Origin: Bacillaceae bacterium SAS-127
Lineage (GTDB): Bacteria > Bacillota > Bacilli > Bacillales > Domibacillaceae
NCBI GenBank assembly: GCA_002261155.1
Contig: NKXN01000018.1
Coordinates: forward strand, 1-61,482
DNA length: 61,482 nt
Direction: 5' to 3'
The notes under the pieces were generated by a model, which made no database searches, had not been told where the DNA came from, and saw nothing but the letters and a program-made list of their open reading frames with translations. Shown one piece after another: positions 8,463 through 19,400 of this stretch (positions within the stretch are counted from its first letter, which is position 1; every line of letters starts with the position of its first letter). A program made the translations under genes and the position numbers.

Positions 8463-9413
8463 TTATTTTTTCATTAAGCTATAAAGTACCGCTTTTTGAG
8501 CATGCATCCGATTCTCCGCTTGTTGGAAGACGACGGATTTCTCTCCATCCATCACACTCGCTGATACTTCTTCTCCACGATGAGCAGGAAGACAATGCAT
8601 AAATTTGCAGTCTTGATTTGCCGCCGCCATGAGTTGATCGTTCACTTGGTAAGGAGCAAACACTTGCAAGCGTTCTTTCGCTTCCTCCTCCTGTCCCATA
8701 CTCGTCCAGACGTCCGTATAGATGAAATCTGCTCCTTTTACGGCTTCTAGCGGATTTTCGGTAAATGCTAATTTCGCCCCTGTTTGCTCACTAATTTTTT
8801 GTGCGAATTGTATGACTTGAGCATCGGCTTCATATCCTTTTGGTGCCGTTAATGTGAAATCCATGCCAACCATTACAGACGCAATCATCAGCGAGTGAGC
8901 CACGTTATTTCCGTCTCCTACATACACCATTTTATTTCCTTTAAAACCGCCTTTAAATTCATAAACCGTTAATAAATCAGCTAACGCCTGACAAGGATGA
9001 TATAAATCTGTTAAACCATTAATAACAGGAATACTCGCCGCTTCAGCCAACGCTTCAATTCTTGAATGGCTATGTGTACGAATCATAATCCCATCTAAAT
9101 AACCAGATAACACTTTTCCTGTATCTTCAATCGTTTCGCCGCGTCCTACTTGTAAATCATTTGAGCTTAAAAACATCGCATTCCCGCCAAGCTGAAGCAT
9201 CGCTGCTTCGAAAGAAACTCGCGTACGAGTCGAATGCTTTTCAAAGATCATTCCAAGAATTTGTCCCTTTAAGCTATCGAAGTATTTTTCCTTATTTTTT
9301 TTCATATCATCTGCTAATTCGATCAGTGCTGCTACCTCTTCAGAAGAAAAATCCATTAACTTCAAAAAGTCTAGTCCATACATATTTCCTGCCTTTACTG
9401 TTTGAGTCCCCAT
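8463..9413 (-). CDS. argF: Ornithine carbamoyltransferase
   Basis: ArgF (316 aa) makes citrulline from ornithine and carbamoyl phosphate in arginine synthesis. All signatures are present: the carbamoyl-phosphate loop STRTRVSFE (about residue 60), HPCQALADL, the ornithine-binding DVWTSMGQE and FMHCLPAHRGEEV. Length is normal. The start ATG at 9413 has AGGTGA about 9 bases upstream. The gene stands alone rather than in an argCJBD-carAB operon, so the rest of the pathway is elsewhere. The strongly AT-rich upstream region (9430-9540) could hold an ArgR site, but I see no convincing match. A catabolic (ArcB-type) role is possible, but no arcA or arcC is nearby. Confidence 0.95.
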   Translation of the reverse strand: MGTQTVKAGNMYGLDFLKLMDFSSEEVAALIELADDMKKNKEKYFDSLKGQILGMIFEKHSTRTRVSFEAAMLQLGGNAMFLSSNDLQVGRGETIEDTGKVLSGYLDGIMIRTHSHSRIEALAEAASIPVINGLTDLYHPCQALADLLTVYEFKGGFKGNKMVYVGDGNNVAHSLMIASVMVGMDFTLTAPKGYEADAQVIQFAQKISEQTGAKLAFTENPLEAVKGADFIYTDVWTSMGQEEEAKERLQVFAPYQVNDQLMAAANQDCKFMHCLPAHRGEEVSASVMDGEKSVVFQQAENRMHAQKAVLYSLMKK

Positions 9414-9601
9414 TCATCTCTCACCTTTCTATTTAAACGTTATTTACGTAATTTATATATTTGATCTTATTAATATTTATAAATTAAAAAGAATTAAAAT
9501 ACAACTATAATTTCAGAATTCTTTCACTTTTTATAAAAGCGACAGATTTGTGTCTATTTCATGTATACTAATCCGTAGACATAATTGAAGAGGTGACAGC
9601 A

Positions 9602-10111
9602 ATGAGAGAACAAAGATTAATGAAAGATACATTATCTATAAAAACAAGCTACGTGCTTCCTCCTGATACGAACCATCACGGTACGCTATTCGGTGGAAAA
9701 TTAATGGCTTACATTGATGATATTGCTTCAATCACAGCGACGAAATTAGCGAGAAAGCCTGTCGTTACCGCTTCTACCGATTCCGTAGACTTTTTGAAGC
9801 CGATTCGTGTTGGGGATGCCGTCACATTAGAAGCGATGGTTTCTTACACAGGAACGACAAGTATGGAAGTATTTGTAAAAGTGTTATCAGAAAACTTATT
9901 AACAGGAGAATCATCAGTTGCCGCTCTCTCTTTCCTAACCTTCGTTGCCTTAGACGAAAACGGCAAACCAGTTCCTGTTCCTGAAGTTGTACCGGAATCA
10001 AAAGAAGAAAAATGGCTAAACGAAACAGCCGCTAACCGTGCTGAACATCGGAAGGCCCGTAAAAAATATAGCAAGGAATTGGCTGACTTCTTCGCAAACG
10101 GAGAAAAATAA
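9602..10111 (+). CDS. ykhA: Acyl-CoA thioesterase, hotdog fold (YkhA-like)
   Basis: A 169-residue hotdog thioesterase that hydrolyses acyl-CoA to free acid and CoA. The catalytic segment PDTNHHGTLFGGKLMAYID has the asparagine/aspartate and glycine-rich helix typical of the BFIT/YciA group. SVDFLKPIRVGDAVTLEA forms the second conserved block, and a charged C-terminal tail follows (about residues 125-169). The ATG at 9602 is favoured over the GTG at 9593 because GAGGTG lies 7 bases before it and covers the GTG. A terminator follows. The substrate chain length cannot be told from the sequence. Confidence 0.88.
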   Translation: MREQRLMKDTLSIKTSYVLPPDTNHHGTLFGGKLMAYIDDIASITATKLARKPVVTASTDSVDFLKPIRVGDAVTLEAMVSYTGTTSMEVFVKVLSENLLTGESSVAALSFLTFVALDENGKPVPVPEVVPESKEEKWLNETAANRAEHRKARKKYSKELADFFANGEK

Positions 10112-10127
10112 GCCAATCACTCCAACA

Positions 10128-10165
10128 AGCCGCCTGAAAGATCATGTTTCAGGTGGCTGTTTTTA
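10128..10165 (+). terminator. Terminator of the ykhA-like gene
   Basis: AGCCGCCTGAAA pairs with TTTCAGGTGGCT, followed by GTTTTTAT. The region from here to 10460 carries a TATAAT at 10355-10360 with no good -35 at the usual distance, and a CCCC(N18)CGAT pair near 10396-10420 that faintly resembles the Bacillus SigI promoter pattern. I see nothing else in it. Confidence 0.85.
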
Positions 10166-10460
10166 TCGAAGAAATACTCACCTCTCCGATACAACTCACA
10201 CTTTTTTCCTAAGTATATATATCCTGCAAACATAACTAGCTATACTATAAAGACGGCGATATTCTGTAACAAATATTAATTTTTAATAACAGCATGAACG
10301 GAATTAATTCCCATAATGACTTGGGCCTTTGACCTGACTACAACACAAAATTGTTATAATTCACATCCGTTTGTAACATCTATTTTTCCATACATTGTCC
10401 CCTATACAGGCCTCTTTTTCCGATCCATACTGAAAGGAGTTAATATTGGAGGTATGCGTG

Positions 10461-11468
10461 ATGTTTGGACAAGCAGAGATTGGGATTGATTTAGGAACTG
10501 CTAACCTATTAGTTTACAGTAAAGATAAGGGGATTATCGTTAATGAACCGTCTGTTGTGGCCATTGACCAACAGACAAGAAAGGTGTTAGCGGTTGGCTC
10601 TGATGCGAAAGAGATGATTGGGAAAACACCAGGTCGTATTATTGCTACTCGTCCAATGAAAGATGGCGTCATTGCCGACTTTGATATTACATCAGAAATG
10701 CTTAAAGGGTTGATGCAAAAAGCAAGTAAAGAAATTGGCTTAAATTTGCGAAAACCGACTGTTGTCGTTTGTGTTCCTTCAGGAGCAACTTCTGTAGAAC
10801 GAAGAGCGATTGAAGATGCGATTAAAAGTAGCGGAGCGAAGGAAGTGCACTTAATCGAAGAGCCTGTTGCCGCTGCGATCGGAGCTGACTTACCGGTGGA
10901 AGAACCAATCGCCAACTTAATTGTTGATATTGGTGGCGGTACGACAGAGGTTGCGATCATTTCTTATGGTGGCATCGTGTCTTGTAACTCTATTCGCCTC
11001 GCAGGCGACAAGCTTGATGAAGATATCGTTCAATACGTCAAAAAAACTTACAATTTACTCATCGGTGAACGAACCGCAGAAAATATAAAAATGGAGATTG
11101 GCCATGCCTTAATTGAGCATGTGGAACAAAAGATGGAAGTTCGTGGGCGTGATCTGTTGACTGGCTTGCCAAAAACGATCGAAGTTAGTTCATATGAAAT
11201 TCAAAAAGCAATTAAAGAATCGTTACTGACCATTTTAGAAACGATTCGGACAACATTAGAAACCTCTCCTCCCGAGTTAAGCGGAGACATCGTTGATAGA
11301 GGCATTGTATTAAGTGGTGGCGGTGCTTTAATAAAAGGGATGCAGGAGTGGGTCAGTGAAGAAATCCTCGTCCCCGTTCATGTTGCCCCCAATCCGTTAG
11401 AATCAGTAGCCATTGGGACCGGCCGCTCTTTGCACGTATTAAAAATGTTACAAAAAGTAAAAAGTTAA
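10461..11468 (+). CDS. mreBH: Actin-like cell-shape protein MreBH
   Basis: A 335-residue bacterial actin of the MreB group that forms membrane-associated filaments guiding lateral wall synthesis. The phosphate-binding loops are clear: [15 protein letters not shown] (phosphate 1), [15 protein letters not shown] (phosphate 2) and [13 protein letters not shown] (adenosine), plus the [12 protein letters not shown] and [14 protein letters not shown] blocks. The sequence tracks B. subtilis MreBH more closely than MreB or Mbl, and it is not in a mreBCD operon, which supports the paralogue call. The ATG at 10461 has GGAGG 8 bases upstream; a TTG at 10446 is rejected. B. subtilis mreBH is SigI-controlled, and only a faint SigI-like motif is visible here. 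Confidence 0.92.
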   Translation: MFGQAEIGIDLGTANLLVYSKDKGIIVNEPSVVAIDQQTRKVLAVGSDAKEMIGKTPGRIIATRPMKDGVIADFDITSEMLKGLMQKASKEIGLNLRKPTVVVCVPSGATSVERRAIEDAIKSSGAKEVHLIEEPVAAAIGADLPVEEPIANLIVDIGGGTTEVAIISYGGIVSCNSIRLAGDKLDEDIVQYVKKTYNLLIGERTAENIKMEIGHALIEHVEQKMEVRGRDLLTGLPKTIEVSSYEIQKAIKESLLTILETIRTTLETSPPELSGDIVDRGIVLSGGGALIKGMQEWVSEEILVPVHVAPNPLESVAIGTGRSLHVLKMLQKVKS

Positions 11469-11478
11469 GGATAAAAAT

Positions 11479-11508
11479 AAAAGGCTGACCTTCATCGGGT
11501 CAGCCTTT
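11479..11508. terminator. Bidirectional terminator between mreBH and nos
   Basis: AAAAGGCTGACC pairs with GGTCAGCCTTTT and overlaps the last nos codons. Confidence 0.9.
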
Positions 11509-12606
11509 TGTCTTCCGCACAAATGAATACGGTTTATCTTGATAAAAGTAGTTCGGTGTGTGAATCGTATCATCATATGGCTGGTGAAAAATGTGAGTGG
11601 CTGCCGGTGAAATCGGTGGAATGAGCCACGTCCAATCTCCCGTTAATGCTCGCCCTTCCTGTTTCTCGTTTTGTTCGAAAACTTTAAATTGCTGGGCTGC
11701 TGTGTGATGATCGACAATACTAACACCCGCTTCTTTAAAAGAATGTAGCACGGCCGCATTTAATTCAATCAGTGCACGATCTTTCCAAAGTGTAGAGGCT
11801 TTGCTCGTATTTAACTCCATTCGCTCAGCAATCACTGGTAGCAAATTATATCGAAATTCATCCGCTAAATTACGCGCACCAATTTCCGTTCCCATATACC
11901 AGCCGTTAAATGGCGCAGATTTGTATTCTAAACCGCCAATTTCTAATTTCATATCAGAAATAATAGGCACCGCATACCATTTCAAACCGAGCTCACGAAA
12001 CCACGAAAATTCTGGATGAACAAGCTCGACTTCCTTCATCAACTGACTAGGGGCTTGCTTCCACTTCGGTGACTCGTTACCGATTTGTACGACCCATGGT
12101 AACAAATCAAAATCGGTTCCTTCGCCGCGCCAACCTAATTTCTCACATTGTTCCGTAAATTCCACTGACGAAGGATCGCCAACAATCCCCGCCTCTGTTT
12201 CATAACCGGCATAACGAATTAATTGATGGTTCCAAAGCCGCACATCGTCTCCATGCGGCACAGTCGGTGAAAATATCGTAATGGTAGGGCGGATTTTACC
12301 GTCATTCGTCGCATAGTCAACATGCTGCTCAAGTGCTGTGAACACGTCTTCTTCCGTACGTGCTTCCCTTTCATCAAATACATGCAGCGTTTGCCAAAAC
12401 AAGCGCCCAACACAACGATTACTATTGCGCCAAGCCATTCGCGCTCCATGCACTAATTCTTCATATGTATGACTATAACTTCCAGTCGTTTCGATTTGCT
12501 CCTTAATCTCTTGCAAACGTTTTGTTCGTTCCACTTCCGACTTATTTAGCTCTCGGTAACATTGTTCTATAAAAAACTGCGCATCGTTCCAAAGTTGCCT
12601 ATTCAT
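11500..12606 (-). CDS. nos: Bacterial nitric oxide synthase oxygenase
   Basis: A 368-residue oxygenase-only NOS that oxidises arginine to citrulline and nitric oxide, using haem, tetrahydrobiopterin or folate, and electrons from a separate flavodoxin/reductase. The haem-ligating cysteine is Cys65 in [15 protein letters not shown]. The substrate-binding region around [16 protein letters not shown] and the C-terminal [12 protein letters not shown] block are intact. The N-terminal zinc-binding hook of animal enzymes is absent, as usual for Bacillus. The start at 12606 has a GGTGGATC ribosome binding site. It lies 6 kb from the NO sensor nsrR and NO dioxygenase hmp, giving the window both production and detoxification of NO. 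Confidence 0.96.
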   Translation of the reverse strand: MNRQLWNDAQFFIEQCYRELNKSEVERTKRLQEIKEQIETTGSYSHTYEELVHGARMAWRNSNRCVGRLFWQTLHVFDEREARTEEDVFTALEQHVDYATNDGKIRPTITIFSPTVPHGDDVRLWNHQLIRYAGYETEAGIVGDPSSVEFTEQCEKLGWRGEGTDFDLLPWVVQIGNESPKWKQAPSQLMKEVELVHPEFSWFRELGLKWYAVPIISDMKLEIGGLEYKSAPFNGWYMGTEIGARNLADEFRYNLLPVIAERMELNTSKASTLWKDRALIELNAAVLHSFKEAGVSIVDHHTAAQQFKVFEQNEKQEGRALTGDWTWLIPPISPAATHIFHQPYDDTIHTPNYFYQDKPYSFVRKTKG

Positions 12607-12659
12607 CCATGATCCACCTTCAATAGATTGCTTTTACCGAAAGTATATCATTTTTTTCT

Positions 12660-13079
12660 TTAACAATCTTGCGGCAGTTTCTCTCGAATGATCTTAAACG
12701 TCCCTGTTCCTTTGCCAAGCAAGCGTCCATCCTCATCTGTGATTTCCCCTTCAATAAACGCAATTTTGTAGCCTTGCTGCAGGATCGTTGCTTCCGCAAA
12801 TATATCACCTGAAGATACACTAGCGAGAAAATGAGTCGTTAAATTAGTCGTCACGCATTTTTCTTTTGTGACCGCCCGAAGCAGCATCCCTTGAATAAAG
12901 TCTAGCATCGTCGCATACACCCCTCCATGCAACGTGCCATTCGTATTCAATAGTACGTCTTTAATATTTAGCTTAATTTTTACCCGGTCATCTTCAAACT
13001 CAACTACTTCAAAGCCAATATGCTGAAAAAATACGTTATTCTCGAAATCCTCTTTGATAAACTGTAATGTCGTAGCCAT
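12660..13079 (-). CDS. PaaI-type hotdog thioesterase
   Basis: A 139-residue single hotdog domain of the PaaI/YdiI group. The LNTNGTLHGGVYATMLDFIQG segment carries the HGG motif and the catalytic acid of these acyl-CoA thioesterases, and TTNLTTHFLASVSSGDIFAEA is the standard second block. The start ATG is preceded by AAGGATGGAGAG. It sits upstream of nos on the same strand with about 50 bases between; co-transcription is possible but not shown. The substrate is unknown. Confidence 0.85.
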   Translation of the reverse strand: MATTLQFIKEDFENNVFFQHIGFEVVEFEDDRVKIKLNIKDVLLNTNGTLHGGVYATMLDFIQGMLLRAVTKEKCVTTNLTTHFLASVSSGDIFAEATILQQGYKIAFIEGEITDEDGRLLGKGTGTFKIIREKLPQDC

Positions 13080-13180
13080 GCTCTCTCCATCCTTTCTTCG
13101 TTCCTACCTTTTTAATTCTTGAATCCTATCGAAAAACCTGCAAAGATAAGAAAAAGCCATCTTACATAAGCAAGATAGCC

Positions 13181-14083
13181 TTAATTCGTATACACTCTCT
13201 TCGGACGCGTCATTTTTCTTGAACGCCACTGTGGAACAGCAATTCCGATTAAAATCAATAACACCCCAGTTGTCTGTTCTGGCGTGATCTGTTCACCAAG
13301 AATGAGCATCGCTGATAAAATAGCCGCTGGTAATTCCGCTGCTCCAACAATCGTTGCCGTTCCAGAATCAATATGTGGGGTACCAACTGCAAAGAGAATT
13401 ACTGGTAGGATGACACCGAACAGCGCAGCGAGTAAACCGTATGCCCATAACCCGCCCGTGAGCGTTCCATCCACAATAAATGTAGGCGGTACAAAGAATA
13501 ATACCGTCAAAAATCCCCCAACTGTAATCACTAAACTTCTTTGAATCGTCGGTACACCTTTTCCTGCTTTTCCACTAAAGAAAATAAATAAAGCAAACGT
13601 AATTGCCGCTAAAAAGCCGAACACAAGCCCTTTCGTCTGACTCATCCAATCGATTTGACCAGATAGAAGACCTCCAGCTAACAACGTGCCTCCCCAAAGA
13701 AAGACAACAGAAATCAACTTTAAATTAGATGGCCAAGCTCTTAAATAAATAGACTCAATCACAATCCCGATCCAAGTAAATTGAAACAATAGAACAATCG
13801 CCATAGAAGCCGATAATTGTTCGATACTAGTCGCATAAAACACACCGGTTAAGCTTAATAAAATTCCAACCCCCAACAACGAGCCCAGCTGTTTCATATT
13901 TAATTTCACTCGTTTCGTAAACCACACAACCACGAATAATAACAGTAATCCAAAAAAATATTGAGCACCAGTCGCCTGTTCTGCCTGATAACCCGCATTT
14001 GTCGTCAGTTTAACTAGCGATGAATGCAAACCATAGCTACAAGCGCCTAACAATACGAATAAAGAATAACGAAGCTGATTCAA
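13181..14083 (-). CDS. EamA/DMT-superfamily transporter
   Basis: A 300-residue inner-membrane protein with ten hydrophobic helices arranged as two EamA repeats (about residues 10-140 and 155-290), typical of drug/metabolite or amino-acid exporters. The second repeat ends with AAELPAAILSAMLILGEQIT, the usual helix 9-10 signature. I place the start at the TTG at 14083 because GGAGGAGG lies exactly 8 bases upstream; the longer reading frame starts inside that ribosome binding site. The substrate is unknown. Confidence 0.88.
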   Translation of the reverse strand: MNQLRYSLFVLLGACSYGLHSSLVKLTTNAGYQAEQATGAQYFFGLLLLFVVVWFTKRVKLNMKQLGSLLGVGILLSLTGVFYATSIEQLSASMAIVLLFQFTWIGIVIESIYLRAWPSNLKLISVVFLWGGTLLAGGLLSGQIDWMSQTKGLVFGFLAAITFALFIFFSGKAGKGVPTIQRSLVITVGGFLTVLFFVPPTFIVDGTLTGGLWAYGLLAALFGVILPVILFAVGTPHIDSGTATIVGAAELPAAILSAMLILGEQITPEQTTGVLLILIGIAVPQWRSRKMTRPKRVYTN

Positions 14084-14306
14084 CTTCTTTGCCTCCTCCA
14101 ATTGATCGTTAACTCCGCACTTTTAAGCATCATAACACCCTCGTTTAGAGCTAATTTTTTGATCGATCCGAATGTCAAATTAATGCAAGTATAGTCCTCT
14201 CATTCATGTTCATCAATGGCTTTTATTAAAGTTCTAAAACTCTGAAACTTCCCATTTCACATGCTATTTTCACAATATAAATTAAATAAAAATTCTAAAT
14301 ATTTTC

Positions 14307-14335
14307 TTGACTCTTCTCTCTGCAACCGCTATGAT
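14307..14335 (+). promoter_or_regulatory. Promoter of the S-box operon
   Basis: TTGACT and TATGAT lie 17 bases apart, so transcription starts shortly before the SAM riboswitch. Confidence 0.8.
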
Positions 14336-14358
14336 GTTTCTATCAATTAAATAACGTA

Positions 14359-14524
14359 TTTCTTATCAAGAGAAGCCGAGGGTACTGGCCCTAGGACGCT
14401 TCAGCAACCAGCCGACAATCGGCCCGGTGCTAACTCCAGCAAACGACTTTATTCGTTTGACAGATAAGAAGGAATAGCGATCGCTGATGACAACACCTTC
14501 TTATTTTTTAAGAAGGTGTTTTTT
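14359..14524 (+). ncRNA. SAM-I riboswitch (S-box) with terminator
   Basis: The aptamer runs from the P1 strand TTCTTATC (14360-14367), through the conserved AGAGAAGCCGAGGG and CAGCAACC blocks, the ACTCCAGCAAACG region and back to GATAAGAA (14463-14470). The expression platform is explicit: GATAAGAAGG (14463-14472) can pair with CCTTCTTAT (14497-14505) as antiterminator, while AACACCTTC / GAAGGTGTT with a T run (14492-14524) is the terminator. High SAM should stabilise P1 and stop transcription of yitJ-metH. Confidence 0.97.
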
Positions 14525-14545
14525 ATTTTAGAGAGGGTGAAGAAA

Positions 14546-16411
14546 ATGAGCTTTTTAGATCGATTGAAACACGAGGTGCTAACGGCAGACGGAGCGATGG
14601 GAACATTACTTTATTCATATGGAATTGATTTTTGCTATGAAGAATTAAATGTGGAAAAACGAGAAGTAATTGAACAAATTCACCTTGAGTATATTAAAGC
14701 AGGAGCGGATGTCATTCAAACGAACTCCTACGGTGCCAATGCCTATAAACTAGCGCGCTACGGCTTAGAGCATCGCGTACAACAATTAAACAAAGCTTCG
14801 ATGCAAATTGCGAAAAAAGCAGCGTCCCCAAATGGCCGCTTCGTGTTAGGAACGATTGGCGGCATCCGTGGGATGAGAAAAAATAGCGTGACATTAACGG
14901 AGATAGAAGCGGCAATTTTCGAACAAGCGGACAGTCTTTTATCCGAACAACCAGATGGCCTTCTGTTTGAAACGTATTATGATTTTGATGAATTAACAAC
15001 GGTGTTAAAAATGGTTCGTCGTCTGACTGATCTTCCACTCATTGCCCAAGTGTCGATGCATGAGCCAGGTGTGCTCCAAAATGGGATGGCTCTAAATCAG
15101 GCACTTCATCATCTCGAAGGTTTAGGAGCAGACGTCGTTGGAGTGAACTGCCGACTCGGTCCTCACCATACGATTCAAGCGTTAGAAGAAGTGAGCTTGC
15201 CGGAAAAAGCCTTTCTATCAGCCTATCCAAACGCTAGTCTACTAGATGTCGAGGATGGACGGATCGTCTATGAATCAGAAGCCGATTACTTCGGGCAAGC
15301 AGCAGTCAAACTTCGCAATGAAGGGGTTCGCTTAATCGGTGGGTGCTGCGGAACGACGCCAAAACATATCGAAGCGACAAAAAAGGCATTAGCTTCTCTC
15401 CCACCAATTACTGAAAAAAAAGTGAAAGCAAAACAGCCAATTATTATTAAAGAAACGACTATTCCGTCTCTTCCACGCCTGCATGAAAAAGTGAAAACGG
15501 AACGAACAATTATCGTTGAATTAGATACACCGAAACAGCTAGATACGAATGCTTATATCGAAGGAGCGAAAGCGTTGCACGAAACAGGCATTGCCGCTGT
15601 TACGATGGCCGATAACTCGCTCGCTTCTCCACGAGTAAGTAACCTTGCGATCGCGTCTTTATTGAAGATGAACCATCACATTCGGCCGCTCGTCCACATT
15701 ACATGCCGCGACCGCAATTTGATCGGGCTGCAATCACATTTAATGGGCTTACACGCGCTAGGCTTGCATGATGTACTAGCGATCACTGGCGACCCTACAA
15801 AAATTGGTGACTTCCCTGGAGCAACTTCGGTCTATGACGTATCGAGCTTAGAGCTCATTCAATTAATTAAGCGAATGAATGAAGGCATCTCTTTTTCTGG
15901 GAAGCCATTTAAACAGAAAGCGAACTTTTCCGTTGCCGCTGCCTTTAACCCAAATGTACGTGTGCTTGATCGCGCAGTAAAGCGACTAGAGAAAAAAATC
16001 GAATGCGGAGCGGATTATTTTATTACTCAGCCAGTATTTACAAAGGAAAAAATCATCGAGGTGCACGAAGCGACGAAGCATTTGCCAACACCTATTTTTA
16101 TCGGCATTATGCCTTTAACAAGTTCAAGAAATGCCGAGTTTCTTCATCACGAAGTGCCCGGTATTAAATTGTCAGATGAAACGTTGAAACGCATGAAAGC
16201 CTGCGAAGGAGATCGAGAAGCTTCCGCTCGTGAAGGCGTCAACATCGCAAAGGAGCTGATCGATACAGCGGCAGAGCTGTTTAACGGCATTTATTTAATC
16301 ACACCGTTCTTGCGATACGAAATGTCGCTGCAACTCATCGAATATATTCAACAGCTTGATGGAAAAACAAACGAAAGAGGGATTTCTCATGTCCAACCGA
16401 CATCCAATTGA
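14546..16411 (+). CDS. yitJ: Homocysteine S-methyltransferase / methylenetetrahydrofolate reductase fusion (YitJ)
   Basis: A 621-residue bifunctional protein. Residues 1-290 form a zinc-dependent homocysteine methyltransferase barrel, starting TADGAMGTLLYSYG, with zinc ligands in GVNCRLG (about 203) and [11 protein letters not shown] (about 268-269). Residues about 315-610 form a MetF-type flavin-dependent 5,10-methylenetetrahydrofolate reductase (VELDTPKQL, ITGDPTKIGDFPG, ADYFITQPVF). In Bacillus this gene is the source of 5-methyl-THF for methionine synthesis. The ATG at 14546 follows GAGAGGGTG. It directly follows the S-box and overlaps metH by 23 bases, so it supplies the methyl donor for MetH. 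Whether the N-terminal half is itself active with B12 absent is unknown. Confidence 0.95.
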   Translation: MSFLDRLKHEVLTADGAMGTLLYSYGIDFCYEELNVEKREVIEQIHLEYIKAGADVIQTNSYGANAYKLARYGLEHRVQQLNKASMQIAKKAASPNGRFVLGTIGGIRGMRKNSVTLTEIEAAIFEQADSLLSEQPDGLLFETYYDFDELTTVLKMVRRLTDLPLIAQVSMHEPGVLQNGMALNQALHHLEGLGADVVGVNCRLGPHHTIQALEEVSLPEKAFLSAYPNASLLDVEDGRIVYESEADYFGQAAVKLRNEGVRLIGGCCGTTPKHIEATKKALASLPPITEKKVKAKQPIIIKETTIPSLPRLHEKVKTERTIIVELDTPKQLDTNAYIEGAKALHETGIAAVTMADNSLASPRVSNLAIASLLKMNHHIRPLVHITCRDRNLIGLQSHLMGLHALGLHDVLAITGDPTKIGDFPGATSVYDVSSLELIQLIKRMNEGISFSGKPFKQKANFSVAAAFNPNVRVLDRAVKRLEKKIECGADYFITQPVFTKEKIIEVHEATKHLPTPIFIGIMPLTSSRNAEFLHHEVPGIKLSDETLKRMKACEGDREASAREGVNIAKELIDTAAELFNGIYLITPFLRYEMSLQLIEYIQQLDGKTNERGISHVQPTSN

Positions 16412-19400
16412 ACAAGAACTAGAAAAACGCATATTGATCATTGATGGGGCAATGGGAACGATGCTTCAGCAAGCCAACTTAACCGCCGAGGACTTCGGTG
16501 GCGAGCAATATGAAGGCTGCAACGAATATTTAAACATTACCGCTCCCGATGTGATTGATCACATTCACCGAGCATATCTTGAGGCCGGTACTGATATTAT
16601 CGAAACGAATTCCTTCGGTGGAACGGAGCTTGTGTTAAATGAATATAATCTCGGGGAACATACGTATGAAATCAATCGACGTGCCGCGGAAATTGCTCGC
16701 CGATGCGCCGATGATTTTTCAACACCTGATCACCCCCGCTTCGTTGCTGGAGCGATTGGACCTACAACAAAGACATTGTCTGTCACAGGCGGCATCGACT
16801 TTGAAACTTTAAGCAAAGATTTCGAGCTACAAGCAACAGCACTAATTGATGGTGGTGCCGACTTAATTTTAATGGAAACGAGTCAGGATATGCTCAACGT
16901 CAAAGCAGGAACGCTTGGGATTCAACGAGCGTTTGAAAAGACAGGAAAAACACTCCCTGTCATGATTTCCGGCACAATTGAACCGATGGGAACAACGCTT
17001 GCTGGGCAAAATATTGAAGCTTTCTATATTTCGATCGAGCATATTCATCCGCTCTCTGTCGGCTTAAACTGTGCGACTGGACCGGAATTTATGACCGATC
17101 ATATTCGCTCCCTTTCCGCTTTATCAAAAGGCTTTGTGAGCTGTTATCCAAATGCCGGGCTTCCAGATGAAGAAGGCTGTTATCATGAATCGCCAGACTC
17201 TTTAGCACAAAAGCTCAAAGGTTTTGCGGAAAAAGGCTGGCTTAATATCGTCGGCGGCTGCTGCGGCACAACCCCTGACCATATTCGAGCGATGAAGGAA
17301 GCGGTCAAGGACCTGCCTCCTCGCCCGCGTCCATCACACCCTCATGATCATGCTGTCTCAGGGATTGAGCCGCTTTTATACGATGACACAATGAGACCAT
17401 TATTTATCGGAGAACGAACGAACGTGATTGGCTCACGAAAATTTAAACGCCTAATTATTGAAGGCAAATTTGAAGAGGCAGCGGAAATCGCCCGTGCCCA
17501 AGTAAAAGGCGGCGCCCATGTTATCGATATTTGTCTAGCCAACCCGGATCGCGATGAGCTTGAGGATATGGAAAACTTCATGCAAGAGGTTGTCAAAAAA
17601 GTCAAAGTGCCACTCGTCATCGATTCGACAGATGAAAAAGTGATTGAAAAAGCACTGAAATATTCACAAGGAAAAGCGATCATTAACTCGATTAACTTAG
17701 AAGATGGTGAAGAACGATTTGAAGCGGTCCTTCCGCTCGTCAAAAAGTACGGAGCGGCGGTTGTCGTCGGTACGATTGATGAAATTGGCATGGCGGTATC
17801 TCGCGATCGCAAATTAGAAGTCGCTGTTCGCTCATATGATCTACTCGTCAATAAATGGGGCATCGCTCCTGAGGATATTATTTTTGACCCACTCGTCTTC
17901 CCTGTTGGTACTGGTGATGAGCAATACATCGGTTCCGCAGAAGAAACGATTGAAGGCATTCGGTTAATTAAAGAAAAGCTACCAAAAGCATTAACGGTCC
18001 TCGGTGTGAGCAACGTATCATTCGGTCTCCCTCCTGTCGGCCGCGAAGTGCTGAATGCCGTCTACTTATATCACTGTACGCAGGCTGGTCTCGATTACGC
18101 GATCGTCAATACGGAAAAATTAGAACGCTTCGCTTCGATTCCACAAGATGAGATCGAACTAGCAGAAAAGCTGTTATTTCATACGAATGATGACACGTTA
18201 GCGGCTTTCACCGATTTTTACCGTGATAAGAAAAAGGAGAAAAAAGAAGAAGACATTCCGAAAACGGTACCGGAACGGCTTGCTTATTACGTTGTTGAAG
18301 GAACGAAAGAAGGCTTAATCCCTGATTTGGAAGCGGCATTGACGATGTACGATACTCCGCTTGATATTATTAATGGCCCTCTCATGAAAGGAATGGCCGA
18401 GGTCGGTCGGTTATTTAATGACAACCAATTAATCGTCGCCGAAGTATTGCAAAGTGCCGAAGTAATGAAAGCAGCCGTCGCCTTTTTAGAACCTTATATG
18501 GAGAAAAAAGAAAATGACAACGGCAAAGGAAAAGTAGTTCTTGCTACCGTCAAAGGTGATGTGCATGACATTGGGAAAAATCTCGTCGATATTATTTTAA
18601 GCAATAACGGCTTTAAAGTAGTCGATCTTGGCATTAAAGTGACACCGTCGGAATTAATTGAAGCGATTAAAAAGGAAAATCCTGATATGGTCGGCCTGTC
18701 TGGATTACTCGTCAAATCAGCCCAACAAATGGTGCTGACCGCTCAGGATATGAAAGCGGCTAGTATCGATGTGCCGATTTTAGTCGGAGGTGCCGCCCTC
18801 TCTCGCCGCTTCACCGAGACAAAAATTTCGCCGGAATACACTGGTCCAGTTTTATACGCAAAAGATGCGATGGATGGACTATCGATTGCGAGCCGCCTGC
18901 AAAATGAAGAGGAAAAATCACAGCTATTAAATGAACTAGCTGAAAAACAGGAAAAGCGAAAAGAAATTGAAGCGTACCGCGAAACAGCAAAGCCAGCGGT
19001 TGCTGTGTTAAATAAACCAGTGAAAACAGTGCGGCAAGATGCGCCTGTCTGGACACCTCGCGACTTGCGAAAACATATTCAGCGAGACTATCCAGTTGCT
19101 CATTTAAAGCCGTATATCAATATGCAAACATTGATCGGTCACCACCTCGGCTTAAAAGGCAAAATAGAAAAATTGCTCACTGAAAAAGATGAACGCGCGA
19201 TTTTATTAAAAGAAACAGTTGATGGATTTTTACAAGATGGCCTGCTAAAAACCGCGAGCGTCTATCAATTTTTCCCGGCTCAATCTGATGGAAATGACGT
19301 CATCATTTACGACTCCGCGGATGCGAAAACTGAAATCGAACGCTTCACCTTCCCACGACAGCAAAAAGAGCCATTCCTATGTTTAGCCGATTATTTAAAG

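Noticed and set aside
9430-9540. ArgR operators upstream of argF
   Set aside because: The region is AT-rich with many partial matches; no convincing palindromic ARG box.
10390-10420. SigI promoter for mreBH
   Set aside because: Only CCCC and CGAT at a loose spacing; too weak to list as a feature.
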